DNA of 58,177 nt, taken from contig NZ_AJQE01000136.1 of NCBI RefSeq assembly GCF_000261685.1, positions 1 through 58,177 of the forward strand, read 5' to 3'. Positions 1-9,032 of the stretch are shown here, piece after piece. A model generated the notes under the pieces. The model was not told the DNA's origin. It made no database searches and saw nothing but the letters and a program-made list of their open reading frames with translations. Origin of the DNA: Bradyrhizobium genomosp. I (2014) (GTDB lineage: Bacteria > Pseudomonadota > Alphaproteobacteria > Rhizobiales > Xanthobacteraceae). The translations under genes were made by a program, and so were the position numbers. How positions within the stretch are numbered: position 1 is the stretch's first letter; each line of letters starts with the position of its first letter.

Positions 1-1
1 G

Positions 2-916
2 CTGCTGGTCGTGTGGGCCAATCTGCACGGCAGCGGAGTGTTGGCGCTTGGGCTGATTGGCCCCGCGGTGCTCGAGGCGCTGCTGCGCGAGGAGCGAAGC
101 GAGTGGCCGCACGTGCTGGTTCGGTGGCTGCCGTTCACGGCACTCGCGGTCGCGGCGTCCTGCGTGACACCCCATGGGCCGGAACCGCTGCTGATGCCGC
201 TGACGACACTCGGCCTCGGTCCGGCGCTTGCTTGGATCTCGGAATGGCGGCCGCAGGATTTCGGTCACATAGGCGGCTTCGAGCTGCTGCTGCTGGGTGG
301 CATCTTTGCGCTCTCGCGCGGCGTCACGCTGCCGGTCGTGCGGGTGCTGGTGGTGATAGGCTTGCTCCATTTCGCGCTGGCACAGATGCGCAATGCGGAT
401 CTGCTGGCCATGCTTGCGCCGCTCTATGTGGCGGCCCCGCTGAGTCGCAAGTTCGGCGAACCTGCCGGCGACGATGCGGCCGGCTCGTCGCGCGGCCTCA
501 ATCTGGCCGCGCTCGGTGTATTGATCGCGATGAGTGGGGCGGGCCTGGTGCGTGACGTACGTCCGGCCGCGGCCATCACGCCCCAGGCTGCCATTGCTCA
601 CGCCGACCTTGCCAAGACCGGGCACGTGCTGAACGATTACTCCTTCGGCGGCTATTTGATCTTTGCCGGCATTCCCACCTTTATTGATGGTCGCGCCGAA
701 CTGTTCGGGGGACCGTTCATCGATCGCTACAATCGTGCCCTCGCGCTGGTCGATCTCGGAGAGTTTCTCAAGCTGCTCGACGAATACAAGATCAAGGCGA
801 CGCTGCTCGCACCGAACACACCCGCGATAGCGATGCTTGACCGGCTGCCCGGGTGGCAGCGCGTGTACAGCGACGATGTGGCGGTCGTCCACAAGCGGCG
901 AGATACGCCGCAATGA
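2..916 (+). CDS. GT-C-like multi-pass membrane protein (5' end outside window)
   Basis: The frame is open from base 2, so the N-terminus lies before the window; about 304 residues are visible. It aligns by eye with the C-terminal two thirds of the proteins at 5203-6714 and 7536-9032. Shared features are a WANLHG segment in a membrane region, the SEW/EWMP-type loop, several hydrophobic helices, and a C-terminal soluble block with FGGYLI, FIDGRAELFG and a terminal DDVAVVH motif. The missing part should carry the acidic DSDS..WQIKIGQW loop seen in the paralogues. Such proteins resemble GT-C glycosyltransferases, which use polyprenyl-phosphate sugars, but the substrate is unknown and enzymatic function is inferred. 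It lies convergent to the glycosyltransferase at 1072. Confidence 0.7.
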   Translation: MLVVWANLHGSGVLALGLIGPAVLEALLREERSEWPHVLVRWLPFTALAVAASCVTPHGPEPLLMPLTTLGLGPALAWISEWRPQDFGHIGGFELLLLGGIFALSRGVTLPVVRVLVVIGLLHFALAQMRNADLLAMLAPLYVAAPLSRKFGEPAGDDAAGSSRGLNLAALGVLIAMSGAGLVRDVRPAAAITPQAAIAHADLAKTGHVLNDYSFGGYLIFAGIPTFIDGRAELFGGPFIDRYNRALALVDLGEFLKLLDEYKIKATLLAPNTPAIAMLDRLPGWQRVYSDDVAVVHKRRDTPQ

Positions 917-1071
917 TAAATCAGGCGTGCTGAAGACGACGTCGTTGGCCTCATGCCCCCGAGCGGCTCGAGAAGACGTGATGCGGCAAGCCTGAGAAGG
1001 TCGATAACAGGCTGGACCAAGTCGCGGGAGTCGTTCTGGTCCGTCGTCAGGAGCCCGGTCCTTGTGCCGGA

Positions 1072-2067
1072 TCACTCGTTGACGGCGTGGACCGCGGGTG
1101 CCGCCGCCGTCTCGTCGCGATCGAAGCCGGCGCGTGTCTGCACCACGTAGAGCGGGCGACGCTTCACCTCGGCATGGATGCGGCCGACATAGAGCCCCAC
1201 GATGCCCGTCATCAGCATGTTGATTCCACACAGCAGCGACACCAGGACGATCGTCGAGGACCAGCCGGTCACGAGATGACTGTCGTTGCCGAGCCACATC
1301 AGGATCACCCAGCCTCCGTAGAGCAGAGCGAATCCGGAGACCGTCAGGCCGCACCAGATCGCGAGCCGCAACGGCAGATCGGAAAAGCCGAGCGCGGCGT
1401 TCATCGCGAGCCGCACCATCTTGAACAGCGGGTATTTGGTTTCGCCCGCCGCACGCTCGAGGCGGTGGAAGGCGACTTCGGTCTGCCGGAAGCCGAGCCA
1501 GGCGATCATGCCGCGTACGAAGCGATCCCGCTCCGGCATCTGCCGAAGGGCGTCGAGCACCTTGCGATCGATCAGGCGGAAGTCGCCGACGTCGGCGGGG
1601 ATGCCGACGGAGGACATTCTGCCCAGAAGCCGGTAGAACAGATGTGCGGTCGCGCGCTTGAATGGGCTCTCGCCCTCGCGCGACAGGCGGCGGGCGTGGA
1701 CGATGTCGTTGCCTTCCTGCCATTTTGCGATCAATTGCTCGATCACTTCGGGCGGATCCTGCAGATCGGCATCCATGACGATGATCGCGTCACCTACGGC
1801 GGCGTCCATGCCGGCGGTGATGGCGACCTGATGGCCGAAATTTCGCGACAGGCCGACATAGCGAAAGCGCGGATCGCGCGTGGCGAGTGCCCGCAGCACG
1901 ATCGAGCTGGAATCGCTGCTGCCGTCGTCGACGAAGATCGCTTCTGCCGGCCCGTCGAGCCGGGACAATACCAGTTCGAGCCGGCGCAGCAGGACCGGCA
2001 ACACGGCCTCCTCGTTGAATACGGGAATAACGAGGCTGTAGCGGATCGATCTGGAATTGGCCGCCAT
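1072..2067 (-). CDS. Family 2 glycosyltransferase, GtrB/DPM1-like, membrane-anchored
   Basis: The protein has 331 residues. An N-terminal GT-A catalytic domain (about 1-230) carries SLVIPVFNE, the nucleotide-binding VDDGSSD and the metal-binding DADLQDPP motif. Two hydrophobic helices follow near the C-terminus (about 235-258 and 268-295). This is the GtrB/DPM1 layout: enzymes that move a sugar from a nucleotide sugar to undecaprenyl phosphate at the inner face of the cytoplasmic membrane, supplying donors for GT-C enzymes. It is the last gene of a probable leftward operon (5206/6714 to 1072) containing GT87- and GT-C-like proteins, which fits that role. The family call is firm; the sugar cannot be told. 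Confidence 0.88.
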   Translation of the reverse strand: MAANSRSIRYSLVIPVFNEEAVLPVLLRRLELVLSRLDGPAEAIFVDDGSSDSSSIVLRALATRDPRFRYVGLSRNFGHQVAITAGMDAAVGDAIIVMDADLQDPPEVIEQLIAKWQEGNDIVHARRLSREGESPFKRATAHLFYRLLGRMSSVGIPADVGDFRLIDRKVLDALRQMPERDRFVRGMIAWLGFRQTEVAFHRLERAAGETKYPLFKMVRLAMNAALGFSDLPLRLAIWCGLTVSGFALLYGGWVILMWLGNDSHLVTGWSSTIVLVSLLCGINMLMTGIVGLYVGRIHAEVKRRPLYVVQTRAGFDRDETAAAPAVHAVNE

Positions 2068-2141
2068 GGAAGAGATTCCGACTGGGAGGGTGCAGCCGGG
2101 AGCCTATATCATTGACGGTTAAGGTGGCCTTGCCGCAACCG

Positions 2142-3824
2142 TTAGGGATCGAGGGCATTGGGGTGAGGCGGGGGGCTCGACGGGGCTAAGGGGAGCCGAG
2201 GCCAGGTGTGGAGTGGGACGGTGATACCCGAACGACCACGCTGTGCAGCCGCGGCTTCGGTCCGGGACTTGCGGCGGATCTTGTAGAGAACAAATCGCTC
2301 CGAGGCGTCCAGCACATCCAGCAGGTCTGGCAGCGGGTTTGCGGCCCTTGGTCCAAGCACATACAGGTAGTCGTAGTCCCGGGCCCAGGTCCGTACGAAC
2401 GGCGGCACCTCCGCCAGCGGCTGGCTCGTCGCAATCGCGGTGAGTAGGCTCGCTGGCAACACTCCTCCGTCGGGGGTGGCAAGACCGCGCACGGTCTCGC
2501 GTGCCCGCACCGGTTGCTTGCCCGTTTCCGTGAACAGGTTGGGCACGAACGCGTTGGCGTAATGCACGGCCAGCGTCGGCGCGTAATACATCGGATACGA
2601 GGTGAGGTCGGCGAAGGGCGGGTCGCCAGCGTCGCCCGCGTTGCCCACCAGAACGCGCGAGCCGCGTTCGATCTTGTGGAACGAGGCGATGATCGCCGCG
2701 TAGTCGGCACGGTAAGGCAGCCACACCGCGAACACGACGGCGAGGTTGATCAGTGTGATGCCACTGATCCCGGCGAGCGCGGTCATCCTCCACGCCCGGC
2801 TCGGGAGCGACAGCGAACAGAAGGCCGGCAGGATCAGCGCCGCGGCGGGGATCACGCGGAGGTCGGCAAACGAAGTTCCGAACAGCCTGGAGGGAATGAC
2901 CACGTACAGGAGCACAAAGCCGATCGCGAGCCAGCTTCCGGCCGACTCGAGCTTCAGGACGCCGCGCCTTGCGGCGAAGAGCAACGAGATCATCAGCGCC
3001 AGCCCGGTGATCGCGGCGACCGTCGGATTGTAGCCGTTCATGATGCGGAGCGGCCAGATCGGCTTGTATCCGAGGAACCAGCTCGTGCCTTCGCTTCCGA
3101 TCGAGCCCGCGTTCATGTGCATGACTGCAAAGAGCACCAGCGGTGGGACGGCCAACGCGCCAAACCGCGCGGCTGCGACGGGATAGGCACTCTGCCGTTG
3201 GTGGATGCGCGACAGTTCGAAAAGGCCAAGAGTCGCGCCGTAGATGCCGAGCGAAAAGAAATGCGCCACATACAGCGCCGCGACGAAGATCAAATTGGCG
3301 GCGAAACGCAGCGGCCATGGGCTTTCTGCCAGAATCAGATAGACGGCGACGCCCCAGAGCGCGAGGCCCATTCCGAACTCGAAGTTCACGAAGCCCCAGC
3401 TGAACGGCAGACAGTAAAGGAAGGCCAGCGCCGCAAAGCCGGCGAAATGGACATGTCCTTTCCGGACCCGCTCGAGAAAAAGCGCGCCTCCGACGATCAG
3501 CCATTGGCTCAGCAGCAGAAACAGCCGTGTGGCGTTCTCGACGCTCATCAGCCGCGCCATCTGCGGGACCAGCAGATCCATTGCAAGGTTTGGATAGAAG
3601 GCCCAGGCCACCTCGTAATGCGGATTGGCATGGGGGGTGCCGTTCCCGCTCAGAATAGACATGCGGGCAAGGTGATTGGGATAATCGACCATCGCGGGAA
3701 TGGGCGTCAGCAGCACCGGAAGAAGCGACATGGCCGCCAGTATTGCAAAAACGGCGATCGCAACCGGCCGCTCGGGGCAGAGACGAGCCGGGATTGTCAA
3801 GGTCGGCCTGTTGGAAGGATCCAT
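2142..3824 (-). CDS. Multi-pass membrane protein, GT-C-like, unknown function
   Basis: The protein has 560 residues and about ten hydrophobic segments. After the first helix comes a loop with DYPNHLAR, an acidic/His first periplasmic loop of the kind found in GT-C transferases. A soluble Pro/Arg-rich C-terminal part follows. The frame is open far upstream to 4163, but that extension overlaps the GT87 gene and is Arg/Pro-rich nonsense; the ATG at 3824 immediately precedes the first plausible N-terminus and helix. It lies 74 bp upstream of the GtrB-like gene and 107 bp downstream of the GT87-like gene on the same strand, so an operon is likely. I do not recognise a named family, and catalysis is inferred from topology and context. 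Confidence 0.7.
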   Translation of the reverse strand: MDPSNRPTLTIPARLCPERPVAIAVFAILAAMSLLPVLLTPIPAMVDYPNHLARMSILSGNGTPHANPHYEVAWAFYPNLAMDLLVPQMARLMSVENATRLFLLLSQWLIVGGALFLERVRKGHVHFAGFAALAFLYCLPFSWGFVNFEFGMGLALWGVAVYLILAESPWPLRFAANLIFVAALYVAHFFSLGIYGATLGLFELSRIHQRQSAYPVAAARFGALAVPPLVLFAVMHMNAGSIGSEGTSWFLGYKPIWPLRIMNGYNPTVAAITGLALMISLLFAARRGVLKLESAGSWLAIGFVLLYVVIPSRLFGTSFADLRVIPAAALILPAFCSLSLPSRAWRMTALAGISGITLINLAVVFAVWLPYRADYAAIIASFHKIERGSRVLVGNAGDAGDPPFADLTSYPMYYAPTLAVHYANAFVPNLFTETGKQPVRARETVRGLATPDGGVLPASLLTAIATSQPLAEVPPFVRTWARDYDYLYVLGPRAANPLPDLLDVLDASERFVLYKIRRKSRTEAAAAQRGRSGITVPLHTWPRLPLAPSSPPPHPNALDP

Positions 3825-3931
3825 GTCATGGGATCGCTGAGTTTGAGCGCGGTGTGCCGTGTCTGCGTCGCATTTGGAAGGACCGGCCGCCGCCCGGATC
3901 CGGACGCCTGCCTCGAGCCCCAGCCGCGGGC

Positions 3932-5206
3932 CTAGTCGCAAGCTGTCGATCGAATTGAAGAAAGCGGCGGAATTTCCGACTCGCGCGACCTCGCCCGGCC
4001 ATGCACCCTTCCGAAGACGAGGCCGATGAGAGCGATGGTGAGGAGCGGTGACAGACGTCCCGCAGGGACATAAACCGCCGGGCTGAGCAGCGGGACCATC
4101 CAGATGCCGAGCCCGATCAGCCAGTCGAGAAGGCGCGGAGTATCGATCGATGCGGCAAGCCACAGCACCATGGCGACCGCCAGCAGCGTCGCATCATAGG
4201 GGCCGGAATGCGGGGCCGCCAGCACGGTTGCCGCAAGCAGCACGATCAACTTGCTGTCGGTATTGAGGGAGGAGCGAAACGCCACGAAGGTCGCCGCCGC
4301 GCTCGAGAGGATCGCGCCCAATTGCAGGATCGAGGCCAGCCGCTCGGGCATGCCCAGCAGTACCGCGCAGGCCCACACGCTGTGACCCCAGATGCGGCCA
4401 TAGGCCAGCCATTTCTCATCGGGGCTGACCAGATTGTTGAACGCCTGCGGTATCCATCGAATCCACAACTCGATGCCAAAAATCATGGCGCTTGCGAGCG
4501 CCAATGCGAATGCCGAGCATGCAGCCGCGCACAGGCTGCGATATTGGCGCAAACCCAGCAGCGCGAACGGAACGAGCAGACAGAATTGCGGTTTGAAGCT
4601 CAGGAGTCCGAGGATCGCGCCACCAAGGAGCGGCCGCGGTCGGAGCAGCCTCACGCCCGCCACCAGCAGTGCGGCGACGAGAAAGGCGCATTGTCCATCG
4701 GCCAGATTGAGAGACGCGGATGGCGAGACCAGCACGGCCGCGATGATGTAGGGCGTCAGTTGCGGCTGCTCGGCGCGGTTGCGAAGCGCCCAGGCCAAGA
4801 GGCCTGCGGTCACAGCCTGGAACGCGACATAGGAGCCGGCAAAGCCGAGCGGCGCTAGCGGCAGCAGCAGAACGAGAAAGCTGGGCGGATAGAACCATGG
4901 GCGGAACTCCAGGGGCACCGTGAGCCATGATGCGAACGACTGGTTGAGGTGCGCGGTGAATGCCTCGCCATCGAGGACCAGCGCAAGGTTGCCGGCAAGC
5001 ATCGATCTGACGGCGGCGTAGAACACCATCCAATCAGTGCCGGGGGCGATGTGGTTCAGTCCGATCCAACCGGGATGGACGAGGGTGGAGATCAGGATGC
5101 CCCAGCCGAACAGCACTGCGATCGACAAGGCGGGGAGGAACATGAGGGGGATTTGGATCCAGCGACGCGCTGGAGCCGGCATCGGCGGTTGAAGGGACAT
5201 GCTCAT
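3932..5206 (-). CDS. Glycosyltransferase family 87 (DUF2029) membrane protein
   Basis: The protein has 424 residues and about ten membrane helices. It shows the DUF2029/GT87 signature: a first periplasmic loop with TDW..FYAA, then RPWFYPPSFLVLLLPLAPL, and later LLSFKPQF with a following Pro-containing helix. Characterised GT87 members are polyprenyl-phosphomannose-dependent mannosyltransferases of actinobacteria; rhizobial members are uncharacterised, so the sugar is unknown. Its ATG shares four bases (ATGA) with the stop codon of the upstream GT-C-like gene at 5203, which indicates translational coupling. A GtrB-like donor-forming enzyme lies downstream in the same direction. Confidence 0.8.
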   Translation of the reverse strand: MSMSLQPPMPAPARRWIQIPLMFLPALSIAVLFGWGILISTLVHPGWIGLNHIAPGTDWMVFYAAVRSMLAGNLALVLDGEAFTAHLNQSFASWLTVPLEFRPWFYPPSFLVLLLPLAPLGFAGSYVAFQAVTAGLLAWALRNRAEQPQLTPYIIAAVLVSPSASLNLADGQCAFLVAALLVAGVRLLRPRPLLGGAILGLLSFKPQFCLLVPFALLGLRQYRSLCAAACSAFALALASAMIFGIELWIRWIPQAFNNLVSPDEKWLAYGRIWGHSVWACAVLLGMPERLASILQLGAILSSAAATFVAFRSSLNTDSKLIVLLAATVLAAPHSGPYDATLLAVAMVLWLAASIDTPRLLDWLIGLGIWMVPLLSPAVYVPAGRLSPLLTIALIGLVFGRVHGRARSRESEIPPLSSIRSTACD

Positions 5207-6714
5207 TTGAAAGCATCCTTCGGGGTTTCCGCTTCCGGCGCCCCGCCGGCCTGCGCGCCGGTTCGCACATGGATCACTGCGATGTCATCCGAATAGATTC
5301 GCTTCCATCCCTTGAGCTGATCGAGGATCTGCGGGCCCGGTGCATCGGCGACCAACAGCGTTGCGTCGATCCTGTATTCGTCGAGCAGGCGCGGCAGCCG
5401 CTCGGGCTGCTTGCCTTCGGTCGCCTTGAAGAAGTCCATGACGAATTTCTCGCCATAGAGCTCGGCGCGGCCGTCGACGAAAACAGGGATATCGCGCGAG
5501 ATCAGGTAGCCGCCGAACTGGTAGGCGTTGAAGATGCGCTGCGCCTTACGTTGCTCGAGCACGTCGACTGCCGCGACCGGCGTCTGCGTCATCGTGAAGG
5601 TGAAGCGGTGGTGCCCCATGTAGAGCGACGTCGAGGTCCAGCCCGCCGCCACGATCATCAGCGCGCCTGCTACGGTGACATAGCGGGCCGGCCGGCGGTC
5701 GGCACCGGCGGCGTCGGGCGCCGCGCGCGGGAACATCTCGCCGAGCGGCTTGGCCAACACCAGCGGCACCAGGAACGCGAATGCCTCGATGCTTCTGACG
5801 TGGGTCAGCGCGCTCCAGGTCAGGAACAGGATCAGGAAGATCCGGGGCGCCGACAGCACCAGGCCGCGATAATAGCCGAATGCGATCAGGCCGAGCAGGG
5901 CGCCTTCGAACGAGGTGAACGTGGCGAAGTTCGCCGGCATCCATTCGAAGATCAGCGACAGCAGCTCGCCGAGGCTGAGGATGTTGGCCGCGCCCAGCAG
6001 CGTCCGCCAGCCGTACGGCGTGCAGCAGCTCGCGATCAGCGCGCCGATTCCGAACAGCACCCAGCGCATAAACAGGGCAAGCCGCCGTCCTTTCTCGGCG
6101 TGCTCGACCGCCTCGAGCGAGATCGGACCGATCAGCGCGAGGCCCAGCACGAAGCCGCCATGCAGGTTCGCCCAGAGCGCCATCAGCGGCAGCAAATGCC
6201 AGGAGGGTGCGCTCCTGCGGTCGGCGGACGCCATCAGCAGGCCGACCCACGCCACCATGGCGGGCAGCGCCAGAATATGCGGACGCGCCAGCACGTGATG
6301 GACCGACAGCAGCAGCGCCAGCATCGCGAACAGCACGGCGCGCGGTGCCTCGATCTGCGTCTCGAGCAGATGGACGAAGATTGCGACGGCGAGCGCGACG
6401 GCGACCGCGGTGAGGATGACGGGACCTGCCCAGCCCCATTGCGCATGGGAGAAGGCGAACGCCATCTGCGACAGCCACGACGTCGAAATCCACGGCGCGC
6501 CCGCTCGCGTGAAGGAATAGAAGTCGGTGGTGGGCATGGCGCGGTGATCGAGGATCCATTGCCCGATCTTGATCTGCCAGAACGAGTCTGAATCCTGAAG
6601 CAGCGTGTCGCCGAGATAGAGGAAGAACAGATAGGCGCCGGCACCGACGCACAGTGGCACCAGAGCCCGCGCGCGGCTTTGCACGGCGATGCTGCTGGCA
6701 AAGGAAAGGGACAT
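5203..6714 (-). CDS. GT-C-like multi-pass membrane protein, paralogue 2
   Basis: The protein has 503 residues. One N-terminal helix is followed by a conserved acidic loop (DSDSFWQIKIGQW then DFYSFTR and WLSQ), about ten further helices, and a C-terminal soluble block with AYQFGGYLI, VFVDGRAELYG and SDDIAVIH. The loop is reminiscent of the catalytic first periplasmic loop of GT-C transferases. The ATG at 6714 is preferred over an upstream in-frame ATG at 6834, because from 6714 the N-terminus aligns residue by residue with the paralogue at 9032 (MSLSFASS against MSISVTSS). It is the first gene of the leftward GT cluster and is coupled to the GT87 gene by an ATGA overlap. The substrate is unknown. 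Confidence 0.75.
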   Translation of the reverse strand: MSLSFASSIAVQSRARALVPLCVGAGAYLFFLYLGDTLLQDSDSFWQIKIGQWILDHRAMPTTDFYSFTRAGAPWISTSWLSQMAFAFSHAQWGWAGPVILTAVAVALAVAIFVHLLETQIEAPRAVLFAMLALLLSVHHVLARPHILALPAMVAWVGLLMASADRRSAPSWHLLPLMALWANLHGGFVLGLALIGPISLEAVEHAEKGRRLALFMRWVLFGIGALIASCCTPYGWRTLLGAANILSLGELLSLIFEWMPANFATFTSFEGALLGLIAFGYYRGLVLSAPRIFLILFLTWSALTHVRSIEAFAFLVPLVLAKPLGEMFPRAAPDAAGADRRPARYVTVAGALMIVAAGWTSTSLYMGHHRFTFTMTQTPVAAVDVLEQRKAQRIFNAYQFGGYLISRDIPVFVDGRAELYGEKFVMDFFKATEGKQPERLPRLLDEYRIDATLLVADAPGPQILDQLKGWKRIYSDDIAVIHVRTGAQAGGAPEAETPKDAFK

Positions 6715-6749
6715 GCCGCCTCGTCGTCCTGTTGTTCTTGTCGGTCCGT

Positions 6750-6815
6750 GCATGATCCGGACCCGGAAGGTCGTGCCTGCGCAAAATGTGCTGCGATCTT
6801 CCGGAAGGATCATGC
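6750..6815. repeat. Palindromic intergenic repeat (GCATGATCC...GGATCATGC), copy A
   Basis: Perfect 9-bp arms GCATGATCC (6750-6758) and GGATCATGC (6807-6815) enclose an imperfectly paired middle with CCGGAAGG-type sequence. Related elements occur at 32094-32138 and 35353-35428, each just outside a coding region. They look like the short dispersed palindromic repeats common in Bradyrhizobium intergenic DNA. Confidence 0.65.
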
Positions 6816-7009
6816 GCGAACGATAACCTGACACGCGATGAACGATTCATCTCATCGCGCGTCGGTCCGAGCGGGCGGCATTGGACCACGACGGTCATAA
6901 CTTCCGGTAAACCGGCCGCGGCAGGCCGGCTTCATGTCCTGACAATTTAACGGACTGTTTTGGATTTCGATTTACCATCAGCGAATACAAGCAAACCGCT
7001 CGATGTTTA

Positions 7010-7028
7010 CGCAGTCGAATTAACTGCG
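7010..7028. promoter_or_regulatory. Inverted repeat upstream of the Flp pilin gene (possible operator)
   Basis: CGCAGT (7010-7015) and ACTGCG (7023-7028) form a perfect 6-bp inverted repeat with a 7-bp AT-rich spacer, 103 bp before the pilin ATG. The spacing suits a dimeric regulator. No regulator is identified. Confidence 0.35.
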
Positions 7029-7131
7029 GCGCAATTCTTTGCCTCTACGTTCGGTTCCATGGTCGGGCGGCGCTGGGAAGCCGAAAGGACCAGATCAGTT
7101 GTAAGCCTCGTGTACCCATTTGGAGCACTCT

Positions 7132-7296
7132 ATGAAGAACCTCGTTGCGCGTTTCGTGAAGGATGAATCCGGCGCCACCGCCATTGAATACGGCCTGATC
7201 GCTGCCGGCATCGCGCTGGCGATCATCACCGTCGTCAACAACCTCGGCAGCGCGCTGAACACCAAGTTCACGTCGATCTCGACCAGCCTCAAGTAA
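7132..7296 (+). CDS. Flp/Fap-type pilin subunit
   Basis: A 54-residue Flp-family prepilin. A short basic leader (MKNLVARFVKDESG) is followed by the prepilin peptidase site G/ATAIEYG and one hydrophobic helix (LIAAGIALAIITVV), with a short polar C-terminus. After cleavage by a TadV/CpaA-type peptidase such subunits assemble into Tad/Flp surface fibres used for attachment. The ATG is preceded by GGAG seven bases upstream. A strong intrinsic terminator begins 27 bp after the stop, so this is a monocistronic unit. No tad/cpa assembly genes lie in the window, so assembly must depend on a distant locus. It sits between two GT-C-like paralogues on the opposite strand. Confidence 0.93.
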   Translation: MKNLVARFVKDESGATAIEYGLIAAGIALAIITVVNNLGSALNTKFTSISTSLK

Positions 7297-7322
7297 GGCC
7301 GGGACGACCTCTAGAATTTTCG

Positions 7323-7352
7323 AGAGCCCCGCCCCTGGCGGGGCTCTTTTTC
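7323..7352 (+). terminator. Intrinsic terminator of the pilin gene
   Basis: Perfect 11-bp stem AGAGCCCCGCC (7323-7333) and GGCGGGGCTCT (7337-7347) with a CCT loop, followed by a T run (TTTTTC). It is a textbook Rho-independent terminator. Confidence 0.93.
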
Positions 7353-7535
7353 GTAGGAGCGCCAGCAGCCGGACGAGCGGTCAAGGTGCATGGTTCAACG
7401 TGCCCGCTTTGGCAGGCGCCTTGTGATGAACCTCGGATACCCGCCGCAAAAGCGACCTGAGAGCCCGCCGCAGCCGGATGCCGCGAAGGATGGCCGAAAG
7501 CGAGCTTTCCGCTCGCATGCGAAGGACTGCGAGAG

Positions 7536-9032
7536 CTAACGGCCTTGTCCTGGCTCACCGGAAGGCAGCTGCGCCGGCGCGTCGTCGCGGACGTGCACCA
7601 CGGCGATGTCATCCGCATAGAGCCGCTTCCACCCCGGCAAATGGTCCATGATTCTGGCGGCGGGAATGGTGGTGTTCAGCAACGTCGCGTCGATCCGGTA
7701 GGTCTCGAGCAGGCGCAGCAGGGTGTCCACGTTCTTGCCCTCGACGGCATCGAAGTAGTCGAGCACGAACTGCTCTCCATACAGCTCGGCGCGGCCATCG
7801 ATGAAGCTTTTGATGTTGCGTGTGATCAGATAGCCGCCGATCGGAGCGGTGCTGAAGATCCGTTGCGCGTGCCGTCTTTCGAGCAGGTCGACTGCAGCCG
7901 CAGGACTCTGATTGCCGATGAAGGCATACCGGTACGGCGTCGCATAGGTGCGTGTGATGCTCCAGCCGGCAAAAACGATCACGAGCGCCGCCATTGCGGT
8001 CATTGCAAGGGAGAGCCGCGGCTGTTGTGGCACAGCTCTCGTCGATCCCAACTGCTCGGCGAACGGCTTGGCAAGCACGAGCGGGGTCAGGAGGGCAAAG
8101 ACCTCGATGTTTCTGACGTGGGTGAGTGCCGCCCAGACCAGGCCGAGCAGCAGGAGGATGCGGGTCCACCGCAGCGTCAGCCCGCCATAGTAGCCGAAGG
8201 CGATCAAGCCGAGCAGGGCGGCTTCAAACAGGCTGAACGAGCTGAAGTCGGCCGGCATCCACTCCCAGATCAGCGAGAGCAGCTTGCCGAGGCTGAGGAT
8301 CTTCGTGGCTCCGAGGAGCGTGTCCCAGCCATAGGGCGTGCAACAGCTCGCGGCGAGCGCAGCGAGTCCGAACAGGGCCCAGCGCACCGCCAGTGCAAAC
8401 CGGTCGCTGCGATCGGCGGCTGCGATCGCATCGAAGCCAATGGGTCCAATCAGGACCAGTCCCATGACGAAGCCGCCGTGAAGATTGGCCCACACAGCCA
8501 TCAAGGGCAGCAACAGCCAGGAGGGCGCGGCGCGCCGATCGGCCGCCGCCAGCAGCCCGCCGACGAAGGCCAGCATGACAGGCAGGGCCAGCATGTGCGG
8601 GCGGGCGAGAACGTGGCCGACCGACATCGCGAGCAGCGGGGTCAGGAGCAGAAAGGCGCGCGCCGGCTCCAGATAGGGCGCGAGCAGGTGCACGAAGATC
8701 GCCGCAGTCGCACCGATCGCGAGCGATGTCAGGATAACGGGGCCCGACCAGTTCGATGGCTCGTAGACGAGCGCGAACAGGACCTGCGACAGCCATGAAC
8801 TCGAGATCCAGGCCTCGCCGGCTCGCGTAAACGAGTAAATATCGTTGTAGGGCAGTGCCCGGTGTTCGAGGATCCACTGCCCGATCTTGATCTGCCACAG
8901 CGTATCGGAGTCGCGCAGCATGATGTCGCCGATGCCCAGAAAGAACACGTAGACGATGGCACCGATACAGAGCGGCATGAGCCAGCGCGCAACGCCGCGG
9001 ACCGGAACGCTGCTGGTGACGGAAATCGACAT
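7536..9032 (-). CDS. GT-C-like multi-pass membrane protein, paralogue 3
   Basis: The protein has 498 residues and is closely similar along its length to the protein at 5203-6714. It has the same DSDTLWQIKIGQW acidic loop, the WISSSWLSQ and WANLHGG segments, and the C-terminal GGYLI, FIDGRAELYG and DDIAVVH motifs. The start at 9032 is preferred to an upstream frame opening at 9164: it matches the paralogue N-terminus and has GAGAG a few bases upstream. It is transcribed towards the pilin terminator and away from the TetR gene. The paralogy suggests duplication around the pilin gene. Glycosyltransferase-like function is inferred from the GT-C-like topology only. Confidence 0.75.
   Translation of the reverse strand: MSISVTSSVPVRGVARWLMPLCIGAIVYVFFLGIGDIMLRDSDTLWQIKIGQWILEHRALPYNDIYSFTRAGEAWISSSWLSQVLFALVYEPSNWSGPVILTSLAIGATAAIFVHLLAPYLEPARAFLLLTPLLAMSVGHVLARPHMLALPVMLAFVGGLLAAADRRAAPSWLLLPLMAVWANLHGGFVMGLVLIGPIGFDAIAAADRSDRFALAVRWALFGLAALAASCCTPYGWDTLLGATKILSLGKLLSLIWEWMPADFSSFSLFEAALLGLIAFGYYGGLTLRWTRILLLLGLVWAALTHVRNIEVFALLTPLVLAKPFAEQLGSTRAVPQQPRLSLAMTAMAALVIVFAGWSITRTYATPYRYAFIGNQSPAAAVDLLERRHAQRIFSTAPIGGYLITRNIKSFIDGRAELYGEQFVLDYFDAVEGKNVDTLLRLLETYRIDATLLNTTIPAARIMDHLPGWKRLYADDIAVVHVRDDAPAQLPSGEPGQGR

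Larger units (their letters stand above)
6715..7131. other. Intergenic region between divergent membrane-protein and pilin genes
   Basis: These 417 bp carry no convincing gene. They hold the palindromic repeat at 6750-6815, an inverted repeat at 7010-7028 and a GGAG ribosome-binding site at 7122-7125 for the pilin. The stretch around 6940-7030 is visibly AT-richer than its surroundings, as expected of a promoter region. A short open frame at 6960-7166 overlaps the pilin start in another frame and has no family resemblance. Confidence 0.6.

Noticed and set aside
917..1071. Possible small gene or terminator between the first gene and the GtrB-like gene
   Set aside because: The 155-bp convergent gap has no ribosome-binding site with a sensible frame and no hairpin with a T run.
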